NCBI RefSeq assembly: GCF_000223375.1 | Contig: NC_017384.1 | Coordinates: 748,097 to 812,096, forward strand | Length of the DNA stretch: 64,000 nucleotides | Direction: 5' to 3' | From: Ketogulonicigenium vulgare WSH-001 | GTDB lineage: Bacteria; Pseudomonadota; Alphaproteobacteria; Rhodobacterales; Rhodobacteraceae | Shown: positions 33,883 through 41,748 of the stretch, in pieces | Position numbering within the stretch: the first letter of the stretch is position 1 | How the letters are laid out: the number at the start of each line of letters is the position of its first letter | Translations under genes and position numbers: made by a program | Notes under the pieces: model-generated | What the model was told of the DNA's origin: nothing | The model's input: only the letters and a program-made list of their open reading frames with translations | Databases searched by the model: none

Positions 33883-35033
33883 TCGAATTGGAATTTGCAA
33901 AGATCCGCGCACTGCGCATCGCGGGCCGCGATGTGACTGAGCTGCGGCGCGGATCTGTGCTGATGTGGGCTGCGCCGCCGCAGATCTCGCTCGCATCTGG
34001 CAGCGGTTACGGAGGCTCAATCTATGCCGCATCGCAGCCCGGCGGGCAGTGGTTTGCGGACGGCGTGCCGATCTTTGGGGCGACGGCCCAGACATGGACG
34101 ATGACGGCTGGATATGAGGGCGCGGCGATACAGTATGATCTGGCCCTGTCGCAACAGCCGGTCGAGATCTCGATCACCTCGGGCGCGGGCTTCGCTGGCT
34201 CTGTCTATCGCGCCTCGCGCGGGGGCGGGCAGTGGTATGCGGACGGCCTGCCGATCCCCGGCGCGCGCGGCCAGACCTATACGATGGCGATCCAATATGA
34301 AGGCGCGGCGATCAGCTATATCGCCTTTGCCCCGCCGCGCAGCAACATCATCCAGATGCTAATGCCGACCGATCTGCCCGCCGCTTTGAAAGAGGGCTGG
34401 TGGGATCCGAAGCGTGGCGTGCAGGTGACTGCTGGCGATGCGATCACCGCAGTCCCAGACGGCTTTGGTCTGCGCGATCTGGTGCAAGGCACCGCCGCTA
34501 ACCAGCCGATGCGCAAGCTGGTCGGTGATATGCCGGTGATCAGCTTCCCAGCAGATACGGGCATCACGTATCTGTCGCCAACCTCGGCGCTAAGGGCAGG
34601 CTATGTCTTTGCGGTCGCGCAGTATGGCACCGGCTTTGAGGCGGTTGCAGGCAACGGCGCAACGCTGCTGGGCGATGGCACCAATCAGCGCCGCATGCGT
34701 GTCCCGGGCGGCTTTGGCAACTGGCAGAATGCAAGTGATCGCCGCAACGGCGGCGCGGCAAGTAGCAGTGCCTTACCCATGCCGAAGGCGCTGCTGTCGT
34801 TCGAACCCTATGTGAACCCGTCCATCGATCGGCTTGCGCTGTGGTCGCTGGGCTGGGGGCAGGGCAACAACTGGTCGTGGTTCGGCGACGTTTATGAAGT
34901 GCTGGCGCTGGCGTCCGAACCCGATGAGGCAACCCGCCTGATGATCGAGGGCTGTCTCGCCCATCGCAACGGCTTGGCGGCGCAACTGCCCGCCGACCAC
35001 CCTTACAAAACTCTTGGACCGAGGAAACAATAA
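33879..35033 (+). CDS. Repeat-containing tail fibre protein, copy 1
   Basis: A 384-residue protein with two about 56-residue repeats near the N-terminus: each starts with an ISLASGSGYGGS- or ISITSGAGFAGS-like strand, has GQWFADGVPI or GQWYADGLPI, and ends YEGAAI. The rest is a lectin-like or beta-rich domain (NIIQMLMPTDLP onward) ending HRNGLAAQLPADHPYK. A paralogue with three such repeats stands at 36784. Probably a side fibre or receptor-binding protein. Confidence 0.8.
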   Translation: MIELEFAKIRALRIAGRDVTELRRGSVLMWAAPPQISLASGSGYGGSIYAASQPGGQWFADGVPIFGATAQTWTMTAGYEGAAIQYDLALSQQPVEISITSGAGFAGSVYRASRGGGQWYADGLPIPGARGQTYTMAIQYEGAAISYIAFAPPRSNIIQMLMPTDLPAALKEGWWDPKRGVQVTAGDAITAVPDGFGLRDLVQGTAANQPMRKLVGDMPVISFPADTGITYLSPTSALRAGYVFAVAQYGTGFEAVAGNGATLLGDGTNQRRMRVPGGFGNWQNASDRRNGGAASSSALPMPKALLSFEPYVNPSIDRLALWSLGWGQGNNWSWFGDVYEVLALASEPDEATRLMIEGCLAHRNGLAAQLPADHPYKTLGPRKQ

Positions 35034-35296
35034 TGCAGATCTATTGGACTGGCCCGCAGACCGCAATCATCGCCGCCGAAGCCGCAGCCACCGCGTTGGT
35101 GACCGGCCTGCCCGAATACCGCGACGGGCAGGAGGTTGCGCCCGAGGCCCGCGTCACCGCCCGCTGGGCAGAACCGCGCGAGACCGCCACGCCGGGCACA
35201 TGGGCGATCCCCGCCTATCCGGGGATGGATGTGCCGGAGGGGTGCGAGGCGGTCGAGGTCGTCGAGTGGCCGGAGGGTGAAGATGAAAATATGTAG
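35033..35296 (+). CDS. Small protein after fibre copy 1
   Basis: An 87-residue acidic protein (MQIYWTGPQTAIIAAEAAAT ... GCEAVEVVEWPEGEDENM). It overlaps the fibre stop (TAATG), so it is likely its dedicated assembly partner. No family recognised beyond similar small proteins behind fibre genes in related prophages. Confidence 0.65.
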   Translation: MQIYWTGPQTAIIAAEAAATALVTGLPEYRDGQEVAPEARVTARWAEPRETATPGTWAIPAYPGMDVPEGCEAVEVVEWPEGEDENM

Positions 35297-35373
35297 CATT
35301 CATTGATCGTACCTTTCCCAACCCCATGACAGGTTTGGAATGTATGCAAAGAGTGGTTATATCGAATGCAATT

Positions 35374-35391
35374 TGGTACTAAGTGTTACCA
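35374..35391. promoter_or_regulatory. Possible TetR operator before the TetR-DoxX pair
   Basis: TGGTA (35374-35378) and TACCA (35387-35391) form an inverted repeat with an 8-base spacer, 18 bases before the TetR start. Such a site would fit autoregulation. Inference from symmetry and position. Confidence 0.4.
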
Positions 35392-35408
35392 CGTGATTCG
35401 AGTGATCA

Positions 35409-36038
35409 ATGACGACAGCAAAGCCACAACTTACAGAGCACGGTGAGACCCGTATTCTCGCTCTGACAGAGGCTGCGACCGACCTGTTTCTTGAGAAGGG
35501 AATGGATGGGGTTTCCGTTGACGAGTTGATTCAAAAGGTGGGGGGGTCTCGGCGGAATATCTATAACCGTTTTGGCGACAAACAGGGTTTGTTCGTCGAG
35601 GTAATTACCAAACTTTGCGACTGTCAGGCGGCACCCCTGCGTGAGATGGAAATCGCGGGAGGAGATCTGGTCAGCGCACTCCAGTCCTTCGGTGAACGTT
35701 TGCTGCAGATCGTATTGCAGCCACGCACCCTTGCACTACATCGCCTTATGATTGCCGAAGGGCAGCGTTTTCCCGAGCTGTCGCGAGCGATTTCTGCTTC
35801 AGGTCATGAGGCGGGTGTAGCTGTTCTTGTTCGTTGGCTTTTGACCAGAGAAGAAGACTTTCGTCCGAATTTATCCGTAACTTCCCTAGCAGAGCTGTTT
35901 GTGACACTGCTTGTCAGCAAGGCGCAGCGGGACGCGTTGACTGGCATGAGCGAACCACTCGATTCTGAGGAAATTGCCGCTATTGCGCGCCAGGCGGTTT
36001 CCGTATTCCTTCATGGTGCGCTTATGAAAGACGCATGA
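35409..36038 (+). CDS. TetR-family regulator, prophage cargo
   Basis: A 209-residue regulator. The TetR HTH covers residues about 15-60 (ILALTEAATDLFLEKGMDGV, then SVDELIQKVGGSRRNIYNRF, GDKQGLF). The C-terminal ligand domain is helical, AefR-like in pattern. It overlaps the DoxX gene (ATGATG), suggesting it controls it. The pair has lower GC than the phage genes and was inserted between tail-fibre genes. Confidence 0.92.
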   Translation: MTTAKPQLTEHGETRILALTEAATDLFLEKGMDGVSVDELIQKVGGSRRNIYNRFGDKQGLFVEVITKLCDCQAAPLREMEIAGGDLVSALQSFGERLLQIVLQPRTLALHRLMIAEGQRFPELSRAISASGHEAGVAVLVRWLLTREEDFRPNLSVTSLAELFVTLLVSKAQRDALTGMSEPLDSEEIAAIARQAVSVFLHGALMKDA

Positions 36039-36373
36039 TGCGTAACATATTCTGGAAATCTATTCTTGCTTGGCTTCTAGCCGCTTTTTTCTTTGTCGGG
36101 GGAATAGGCAACATACTCGCTTCGGACGCCATTCAGGCTGATTATGCCCGTTGGGGTTATCCTTTTTGGTTCCATTATTTAACCGGAACTTTGGAGTTGA
36201 TTGCTGGAGCTCTTTTGATCTCCCTGCGAACCCGCAAGCTTGGTTCTGGTTTAGCAGCAGTCGTCATGTGTGGGGCGGCGGCCACCGTGCTCGCTCATGG
36301 AGAGTTCACACATGCCATTGCGCCGCTCGTGGTGCTGAGCTTGTCAGTCTTTGTTTGGTTTACAGTTGAGTGA
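36035..36373 (+). CDS. DoxX-like membrane protein, prophage cargo
   Basis: A 112-residue protein with four hydrophobic helices (ILAWLLAAFFFVGGIGNIL; FWFHYLTGTLELIAGALLIS; LGSGLAAVVMCGAAATVLAH; IAPLVVLSLSVFVWF), typical for the DoxX/DUF4870-like family often tied to redox or stress. It is coupled to the TetR gene. A TetR-DoxX pair is a common small stress operon; here it acts as lysogenic cargo. Confidence 0.85.
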   Translation: MMRNIFWKSILAWLLAAFFFVGGIGNILASDAIQADYARWGYPFWFHYLTGTLELIAGALLISLRTRKLGSGLAAVVMCGAAATVLAHGEFTHAIAPLVVLSLSVFVWFTVE

Positions 36374-36467
36374 GGCCTGACGCGATTTGGGAAATTTATA
36401 TTCCCAGCTTGTCTATTTAGCGTTCACGCTTTTTAACTAGCGATGAAATAGTAATGATCTTTTTAAA

Positions 36468-36490
36468 CCCGCCCATTGTGGCGGGTTTTT
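36468..36490 (+). terminator. Terminator-like hairpin behind TetR-DoxX
   Basis: CCCGCC (36468-36473) pairs with GGCGGG (36480-36485), followed by five T. Nearly the same sequence as 33428-33449 including the following CTTTTGCCC. It ends the cargo transcript just before the spike base gene. Confidence 0.75.
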
Positions 36491-36520
36491 CTTTTGCCCC
36501 ATGCTCATGTGAGGAACACC

Positions 36521-36784
36521 ATGGCAGACGCCTTTCAACACCATGCGGTAGGCATGGACAGCCCGGCATCCAATGCCGCCAGCATTACCCCCTCGAATAC
36601 CGATGACCTGCCCAATGTCCCGCGCGCGCTCTATGCGCTGGGAGAGGGTAATGTGCGGGTGACCATGCGCGGCGGTGGCGATCCCGTGGTGCTGCCGATC
36701 CTCGTGGGGGTGCCGCTGCCGGTGCGCGTCTCGCGCGTCTGGGCCTCGGGCACCACGGCCACCGGCCTCGTCGGAATCTGGTAA
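36521..36784 (+). CDS. Spike base protein, RCAP_Rcc01079-like
   Basis: An 87-residue protein (MADAFQHHAVGMDSPASNAA, SITPSNTDDLPNVPRALYAL, RVWASGTTATGLVGIW) matching the spike base family known from the Rhodobacter capsulatus gene transfer agent. TGAGGAACACC supplies the ribosome-binding site. It overlaps the second fibre gene (TAATG). Likely anchors the fibre or spike to the particle. Confidence 0.85.
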   Translation: MADAFQHHAVGMDSPASNAASITPSNTDDLPNVPRALYALGEGNVRVTMRGGGDPVVLPILVGVPLPVRVSRVWASGTTATGLVGIW

Positions 36785-38087
36785 TGCTGGCCCTTGGCTT
36801 TGGCCTGACCGCCCTTGCCGCGCTGGCAGGCGCGCGGGCGGGGGCGGTGCCGGTGATCTCGCTAGCGTCCAGCAGCGGATACGCGGGCGCAGAACTCGTC
36901 TCGAGCGTCGAGGGCCAGTGGTATGCGGACGGCGTGCCATCCCCGGCGCTTGGGGGGGTGCGCTGATGATCACGCCCGACCTCGAGGGCGCGGCGATCTT
37001 TCTGCGGGTCGATCCGCATATCTGGGTCAGCGATGGCGATCCGGGCTATGCAGGCAGCAGCTATCAATCCAGCGTCTTTGGCCAGTGGCAGGCCGATGGC
37101 GTCGATATCCCCGGCGCGGTGGGCCTGCGCTGGGAAATGACGCCCGCCTATGAGGGCGCTGCCATCAGCCTCGATTATCGCCCGATCATTCGGATCGTGC
37201 AGGGTGCGGGCTATGCCGGATCGCGGCTGCGGTCGAACCTATCGGGCCAGTGGTTCGCGGACGGCGTGGCAATCTCCGGCGCCATTGGGCGGGAGCTCAT
37301 TATCAGCGCGGCGCTGGAGGGCGCGGCGATTTCTCAAGATGCGGATATTACCATTATGCAAAGCAACACGATCCAGATGTGGGTGCCAGAGCGCCAACTG
37401 ACCGCGCCGCAAAAGGACAATGGTGGACTATGGCTGGGCGAGGATCGGACCACAGTCGAGCGCAACGGCGCGGATTACGTCACCGCGTGGCGCGACAAGT
37501 TTGGCGTGCGGGATTACACCCAGCCCACAGCCGCCAATCAGCCCCGTGCTGGCACATTTCGCGGTATGCCCGCCGTCATCTGGGACAAGTCCCCGGAGTA
37601 CCAATATCTGCAACCGCCTGCGGCTTTTGCACCGATGTGGTGGCTCGTCCTCGCGGAATTTGCCACAGGCGTTGAGATCATCAGTGGCACGTCAACGGGC
37701 AGTGCGATCTATACGCAGATCCTCGGTAATGGGCAGGCTGCACTTGCGCGTGTGTCGTTCCAGCAGCCGGATGCCGTGCAATCCGGGACGAGTGCGATCC
37801 GTTTGAACGCGGCTGAAGCTGAGGTGTCGTCCGGCATTTTCCCGATGCCGATGGGGTCGATGTCGTTCGGCGTTAGCGCCAGCGCATCTTGGTGTATCGG
37901 TCGGGGCTTTGATGCAAATAACAACCGCCAATGGGTCGGGCCGATCCTCGGCGCCATCGCCCTGGGGGTGGTGCCGGATCTTGCCACGCGCCAGCTGATC
38001 GAGGCGTACATGCACTGGCGCCACGGCCTCGAGGAGCGCTTGCCCGCAAACCATCCCTATCGCAACGCGCCGCCCCGCGTGCAGTGA
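36784..38087 (+). pseudogene. Repeat-containing tail fibre protein, copy 2, with one-base frameshift
   Basis: Paralogue of the gene at 33879. From ATG 36784 the frame reads a hydrophobic start, then VISLASSSGYAGAELV and GQWYADGVP, and stops at 36966. The next frame takes over with IPGAWGGALMITPDLEGAAI and runs to 38087 with two more repeats (GQWQADGVDIPGA, GQWFADGVAISGA) and the same C-terminal domain ending HGLEERLPANHPYR. Comparison of the repeats places one missing base at about 36937-36940. Without it, three repeats and about 434 residues would result. Confidence 0.78.
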
Positions 38088-38329
38088 TCGGATCGACGCG
38101 AATGCAATTGCTCAAGGAATACTGGCCGCAATTCGCGGGCCTGCTGGCGCTGGTGGTGTGGGTGGTGCGTATGGAGGCATCGGTGCAGGCAAACGCCCGT
38201 GAGCTGCGCCGTCTTCAACACCAGCGCAACGAGGATCAGGCCGCGCACAAAGAGGCGCGGGCATCCACCAACTCGCTGCTGACCGAGGTGCGGACTGACA
38301 TTAAAGAGTTGCTGCGCCGCAAAGAGTGA
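38084..38329 (+). CDS. Membrane-anchored coiled-coil protein (XhlA/DUF2730-like)
   Basis: An 81-residue protein starting at GTG 38084, which overlaps the fibre stop. One TM helix (FAGLLALVVWVVRME, about residues 18-32) is followed by a coiled coil (LRRLQHQRNEDQAAHKEARA). This build is found in XhlA-type lysis partners and in DUF2730 phage proteins. It leads into the lysis region. Confidence 0.65.
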   Translation: MIGSTRMQLLKEYWPQFAGLLALVVWVVRMEASVQANARELRRLQHQRNEDQAAHKEARASTNSLLTEVRTDIKELLRRKE

Positions 38330-38340
38330 GCGGCGCAGTC

Positions 38341-38631
38341 TCATACCCCCGCAGCTTCGCGCAGGGCTTTGTTCATGCGCGACTGCCAGCCGGGGCCAGC
38401 GGCCTTGAACTTCTCAATCACGTCTTGATCGAGGCGCAGCGAAACCGCGACTTTGGGGTTGTCGGATTTCGGGCGGCCGCCAAGGTTGCGGCGCAGGTTC
38501 TCTGCCAGTTGGGGCATGGCCTCGGCGAAGGGCTTCGCCTTCGCCAGCTGGTCATCTGTTGCCTCGGGTGCGTCCGGGTCGCTTGCGATCCGGCGTTGGA
38601 TTTCTTTCTCGGTTAGCTTGTTGGCTTTCAT
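38341..38631 (-). CDS. brnA: BrnA-type antitoxin
   Basis: A 96-residue antitoxin. The C-terminal ribbon-helix-helix part (NPKVAVSLRLDQDVIEKFKA, AGPGWQSRMNKALREAAGV) is typical for BrnA; the N-terminus is helical and wraps the toxin. It overlaps the toxin gene by four bases (ATGA). In the family the complex represses its own promoter. Confidence 0.92.
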   Translation of the reverse strand: MKANKLTEKEIQRRIASDPDAPEATDDQLAKAKPFAEAMPQLAENLRRNLGGRPKSDNPKVAVSLRLDQDVIEKFKAAGPGWQSRMNKALREAAGV

Positions 38632-38876
38632 AGGATCGCCCTTTCCTTTTTGCTGGCGTGGCGCATCGAAATCACCGACAGGCCTTGCGTTCCAAGTGTG
38701 GCAAAGACCACTGCAATCGTTCCGTCGGCAAGCTTCCCTATCGCCATGTGACGCCCGTTCTTTGCCGGGACAACGACCGAGGACAGAAAGAATTCCTCGG
38801 ACAAATCTGCGAAATCTAACCCGTGTTTCTCGAGGTTGCTTTCGCGTTTCGGTTCATCCCAGACAATCATCATCAT
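38628..38876 (-). CDS. brnT: BrnT-type toxin (RelE-like fold ribonuclease)
   Basis: An 82-residue BrnT toxin, an mRNA-cleaving type II toxin. Family marks: VWDEPKRESNLEKHGLDFAD, FFLSSVVVPAKNGRHMAIGK, VISMRHASKKERAIL. The start may be any of three ATGs (38876, 38873, 38870). The promoter is so close that the mRNA may be almost leaderless. The pair stands between fibre and endolysin genes, where it can stabilise the prophage. Confidence 0.93.
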   Translation of the reverse strand: MMMIVWDEPKRESNLEKHGLDFADLSEEFFLSSVVVPAKNGRHMAIGKLADGTIAVVFATLGTQGLSVISMRHASKKERAIL

Positions 38877-38879
38877 GCG

Positions 38880-38912
38880 TTTATGTATATGCATAAACCG
38901 TGAGGCCGTCAA
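38880..38912 (-). promoter_or_regulatory. brnTA promoter with palindromic operator
   Basis: Minus strand: TTGACG (38912-38907), 17-base spacer, TATACA (38889-38884). The palindrome TTTATG-TATATG-CATAAA (38880-38897) covers the -10 box, as expected for autorepression. A transcription start about 7 bases after the -10 would be at or next to the first ATG of brnT. Confidence 0.75.
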
Positions 38913-38932
38913 GTATATGTAGATACAAAATT

Positions 38933-38954
38933 CCCGCCATCGTGCGGGGTTTTT
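38933..38954 (+). terminator. Terminator-like hairpin before the endolysin gene
   Basis: CCCGC (38933-38937) pairs with GCGGG (38944-38948), followed by GTTTTT. It is the third hairpin of this type between cargo and phage genes (others at 33428 and 36468). Confidence 0.6.
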
Positions 38955-38972
38955 CATTTTCAGGAGATGCTT

Positions 38973-39515
38973 ATGCAAAAGATCTTCGCCGCGCTGTTCG
39001 CGTGGCTTCAATCTCTATTCTCAACGCCCAAGCGCGCTGCGGCCACTTCCGGCGGCGCGGCTGCAAGTCTGCTGACGGCTATCGCCGTGTTCGTCGGCCC
39101 GTGGGAGGGCGAGCGCCTCGAGGCTTACCTCGACCGCATCGCTGACCCGCCGGTGTGGACAGTCTGCTTTGGCGAGACGCGCGCCGTCCAGCAGGGCGAC
39201 AGCTATACCAGCGCCGAATGCCAGAAGATGCTGATCGAGGCTCTGTCGGTCTATCACGCGGGCCTCGCGCGCTGCGTGGCGGCCCTGCCTGATCAGCCAC
39301 AGGGCGTCCAAGTCGCGCTGACCTCATGGGCCTACAACGTGGGCGTGGGCGCAGCCTGCGGTTCGACCCTCGCGCGCCTCGCAAATTCCGGTGACTGGCA
39401 GGCGGCTTGCCAGCAGTTGCCGCGCTGGAACCGGGCAGGCGGCCAGCCCGTCGCGGGCCTGACCAATCGCCGCGCCGCAGAGCAGCGGCTTTGTCTCAAC
39501 GCATTGGAGGGCTAA
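38973..39515 (+). CDS. Endolysin, phage lysozyme (GH24) with N-terminal membrane segment
   Basis: A 180-residue lysozyme. The GH24 start EGERLEAYLDRIADPPVWTV carries the catalytic glutamate; later ALTSWAYNVGVGAACGSTLA and LPRWNRAGGQPVAGLTNRRA match the family. A hydrophobic N-terminal stretch (about residues 25-45, GGAAASLLTAIAVFVGP) suggests a signal-anchor or SAR-type export. AGGAG lies 6 bases before ATG 38973. It degrades the cell wall for lysis. Confidence 0.93.
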   Translation: MQKIFAALFAWLQSLFSTPKRAAATSGGAAASLLTAIAVFVGPWEGERLEAYLDRIADPPVWTVCFGETRAVQQGDSYTSAECQKMLIEALSVYHAGLARCVAALPDQPQGVQVALTSWAYNVGVGAACGSTLARLANSGDWQAACQQLPRWNRAGGQPVAGLTNRRAAEQRLCLNALEG

Positions 39516-39518
39516 CCG

Positions 39519-39740
39519 ATGGCCGCACAAATCATCGCACAAAGCATCGTATGGGCACGCATCGTACTGGGGTGGGGTGGCGTCTGGCTGATTTCGCGCG
39601 GGGCACCGCCTGAATTTGTTCATGCCGCCACCCAAGATCCGGCTATGATCGATGCGGTCGCGCGTCTGATCGGCGCGGCACTCATGGGCTTGCAACTGGT
39701 CTGGTGGCAGATCGCGCGCCGCATGGGTTGGGCCACCTGA
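39519..39740 (+). CDS. Holin-like small membrane protein
   Basis: A 73-residue protein with two hydrophobic segments (QSIVWARIVLGWGGVWLIS and VARLIGAALMGLQLVWW), between endolysin and spanins. Size, topology and place fit a class II holin, which would permeabilise the inner membrane and release or activate the endolysin. Overlaps the Rz-like gene (TGATG). Confidence 0.78.
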   Translation: MAAQIIAQSIVWARIVLGWGGVWLISRGAPPEFVHAATQDPAMIDAVARLIGAALMGLQLVWWQIARRMGWAT

Positions 39741-39955
39741 TGGATTGGCTGATTGGGATTGCCATCTGGGCGGGGGCAATTGTCCTCGCGTGGTGGCAGG
39801 GGCGGCGCAGTGGCCGGGAAGCGGTGCGGCAGCAGCAGGCAGAGGCTGCCGCGAATGCAGACGAAAAACGGGATGAGATGGATGCGCAAATCGCTGATGA
39901 TGTTGACTTGGCTAACCGCGCTAAGCGTGTTGGCCTCGTGCGGCCCAAGGATTGA
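39740..39955 (+). CDS. Rz-like inner-membrane spanin
   Basis: A 71-residue protein with an N-terminal TM helix (WLIGIAIWAGAIVLAWW) and a periplasmic charged coiled coil (REAVRQQQAEAAANADEKRD). It matches i-spanins. The Rz1-like lipoprotein is encoded within its 3' half in another frame and runs past its end, the classic overlapping arrangement. Together they fuse inner and outer membranes in the last lysis step. Confidence 0.82.
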   Translation: MDWLIGIAIWAGAIVLAWWQGRRSGREAVRQQQAEAAANADEKRDEMDAQIADDVDLANRAKRVGLVRPKD

Positions 39956-40091
39956 AGCAGGGTGCGCAGGCTGGCGACAGGTCCAAGTGGCTGGTGCGAC
40001 CGTGGACTATCTGGCCGAGCAAGATCCGCAGGCACTGCGGGCACTGATCGGTCATCAGGAATTCGGGATGGCGGCGGGATGCTGGCCATAG
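39882..40091 (+). CDS. Rz1-like outer-membrane lipoprotein spanin
   Basis: A 69-residue lipoprotein: signal MRKSLMMLTWLTALSV, lipobox LASC with the cysteine at about residue 20, and a mature part of about 50 residues. It starts inside the Rz-like gene in a +1-relative frame and ends 136 bases beyond it. Too small and too strongly lipobox-like to be chance; completes the lysis cassette. Confidence 0.8.
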   Translation: MRKSLMMLTWLTALSVLASCGPRIEAGCAGWRQVQVAGATVDYLAEQDPQALRALIGHQEFGMAAGCWP

Positions 40092-40684
40092 AATGTGCAA
40101 GGGTAGACTAAGGACTCTTGCTCACCTGCTAAGCTAGCGCGCTAATTAGACTTCGCCTAATTCTAGCTTGAGCGCAGCCCGACCTCTACTGATGCGGCTT
40201 TTAAGTGTTCCGATGTTGCAATCTGCAATTCGGCAAGCGTCTTCATACGTTTCACCCTGAACCGTAACAAGCAAAAGAGCCACACGATATTTCGGCCCGA
40301 TGCGAGAAAGTGCAGCAGCCACTTCCTTTGTTCTAATATTCCAATAGCTAAGATTTGAATTGTCTACAGGGGACGGTAAGCGATCTTCGCTCACCGCTGG
40401 GCTCTCACGGCTCGTTACTCGCCATGCGGAGTAAAACCGATTTCGCATGATAGTGAATAGCCAAGCTTTCAAATTAGTGCCCCGCTGGAACTGGTGGGCT
40501 TTAGCTATCGCGCGTAGGATTGTGTCCTGAAGCAAATCGTCTGCGTCGTTAGCATTGCGACAAAGTACATTTCCACGCTTTCTCAAGCTGGGAAGCAGTA
40601 ACAAGATTTGATCTGTGGTTGTGAGAGAATTCCACTCTTCGAGTTCGCCGTAAAAGGTGTCGGGTCGTGAGTCGGGGTTGCTTA

Positions 40685-41525
40685 GGCTCAGGACTCGTTC
40701 TTGCTCATAGCCAGAACATGACGGTTGCGGCGAGGATGATGGCTGAGAAGAAGGTCTCTGGACACCGGTCGTATCGGGTCGCCACGCGCCGCCAGTCCTT
40801 GAGGCGACCGAACATGATCTCGATGCGGTTGCGCCGTTTATAACGCCGCTTGTCGTATTTCACCGCCTTCTTGCGGGACTTCCGGCCTGGGATGCAGACC
40901 TTTATCCCCTTGTCTTTCAACGCATCTCTGAACCAATCGGCATCGTAACCCCGATCTCCGAGCAGCCACCCCGCCTTCGGCAGACTGCTTAGCAGTGCCG
41001 CCGCGCCAGTATAATCGCTGACCTGCCCAGCCGACATGAAAAACCCGATCGGCCGCCCCTTGGCATCAGCAACGGCATGCAGCTTTGTGTTCATGCCGCC
41101 TTTGGTGCGCCCGATCTGGCGCCCGCGCCCCCCTTTTTCACCCCAAGGCTTGATGCGGTGCGGTGTGCCTTCAAATACGTCGCGTCGATCATGATCGTCT
41201 CGTGCTCGGCGCGCTCAGTGACCAGCCCGACCAGGATCCGGGCGAAGACTCCGTTGTCGCTCCATCGCTTCCACCGGTTGTAAAGGGTCTTCGCCGGGCC
41301 GTATTCTTTCGGCGCATCGCACCACCGCAACCCATTGCGGTTGATAAATATTATGCCACTGAGGACGCGACGATCGTCCACGCGGGGCTTGCCATGGCTC
41401 TTGGGAAAGAAAGGCGCAAGGCGCGCCATCTGAGCATCGCTCAGCCAATATAGATTGCTCATCGATCAGGTCTCCTCACAGAGCCTGAATCACGCCAAAA
41501 CCCCAAAATCAATGGGTCTGGAGCC
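40685..41525 (-). mobile_element. IS5-family insertion sequence, 841 bp
   Basis: Ends are imperfect inverted repeats: GGCTCAGGACTCGTT (from 40685) and, read inward from 41525, GGCTCCAGACCCATT. Both sides are flanked by TA, consistent with a 2-bp target duplication. Inside is a two-frame DDE transposase. Length is normal for the IS427-type group of IS5. The element interrupts the sigma gene described above. Confidence 0.88.
40705..41462 (-). CDS. IS5-family DDE transposase made by -1 frameshifting
   Basis: Two overlapping frames: orfA 41462-41091 (YWLSDAQMARLAPFFPKSHG, VLSGIIFINRNGLRWCDAP; first catalytic Asp in IMIDATYLKAH) and orfB ending at 40705 (GWLLGDRGYDADWFRDAL with the second Asp, KRRYKRRNRIEIMFGRLKDW with the Glu). 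The slippery run A AAA AAG followed by six G at about 41130-41145 allows a -1 shift that joins them as KKGGRGRQIGRTKGGMNTK. Fusion length about 250 residues, usual for the group. Confidence 0.9.
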
Positions 41526-41748
41526 TAGACGTACTAAGTCGTTTGTGATTACAGTCACAGCTTTCTCCTCGCGCTGACCTTCGACTGGCGGCTATAAGTA
41601 CAGCCGCCTTAAAGTCTCCTATTTTTTTGGGCTTTAGAATCGTGCAGCCAACCCCAAGTAAGTTGGCCGAGTGTGCGCTCACTGTGTCACGGGGTGACGA
41701 CGCTGTTCAGAGAATAAATAGATTATTGCAAATGCAGCGGAAGCGCGC

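Larger units (their letters stand above)
40146..41558 (-). pseudogene. ECF sigma factor gene split by an IS5-family element
   Basis: The 3' part (40146-40682) encodes sigma regions 2 and 4 (CRNANDADDLLQDTILRAIA, LKAWLFTIMRNRFYS, CNIGTLKSRISRGRAALKLE) but lacks a normal start. Beyond the insertion, GTG 41558 with GAGGAGAA upstream starts MTVITNDLVR. Removing the element 40685-41525 and one copy of the flanking TA joins the frames precisely (VRLSNPDSRPDTF), giving a 189-residue EcfG/ECF15-like sigma factor. An intact paralogue is at 63302. Expression of the truncated part from TTG 40604 cannot be excluded. Confidence 0.85.
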
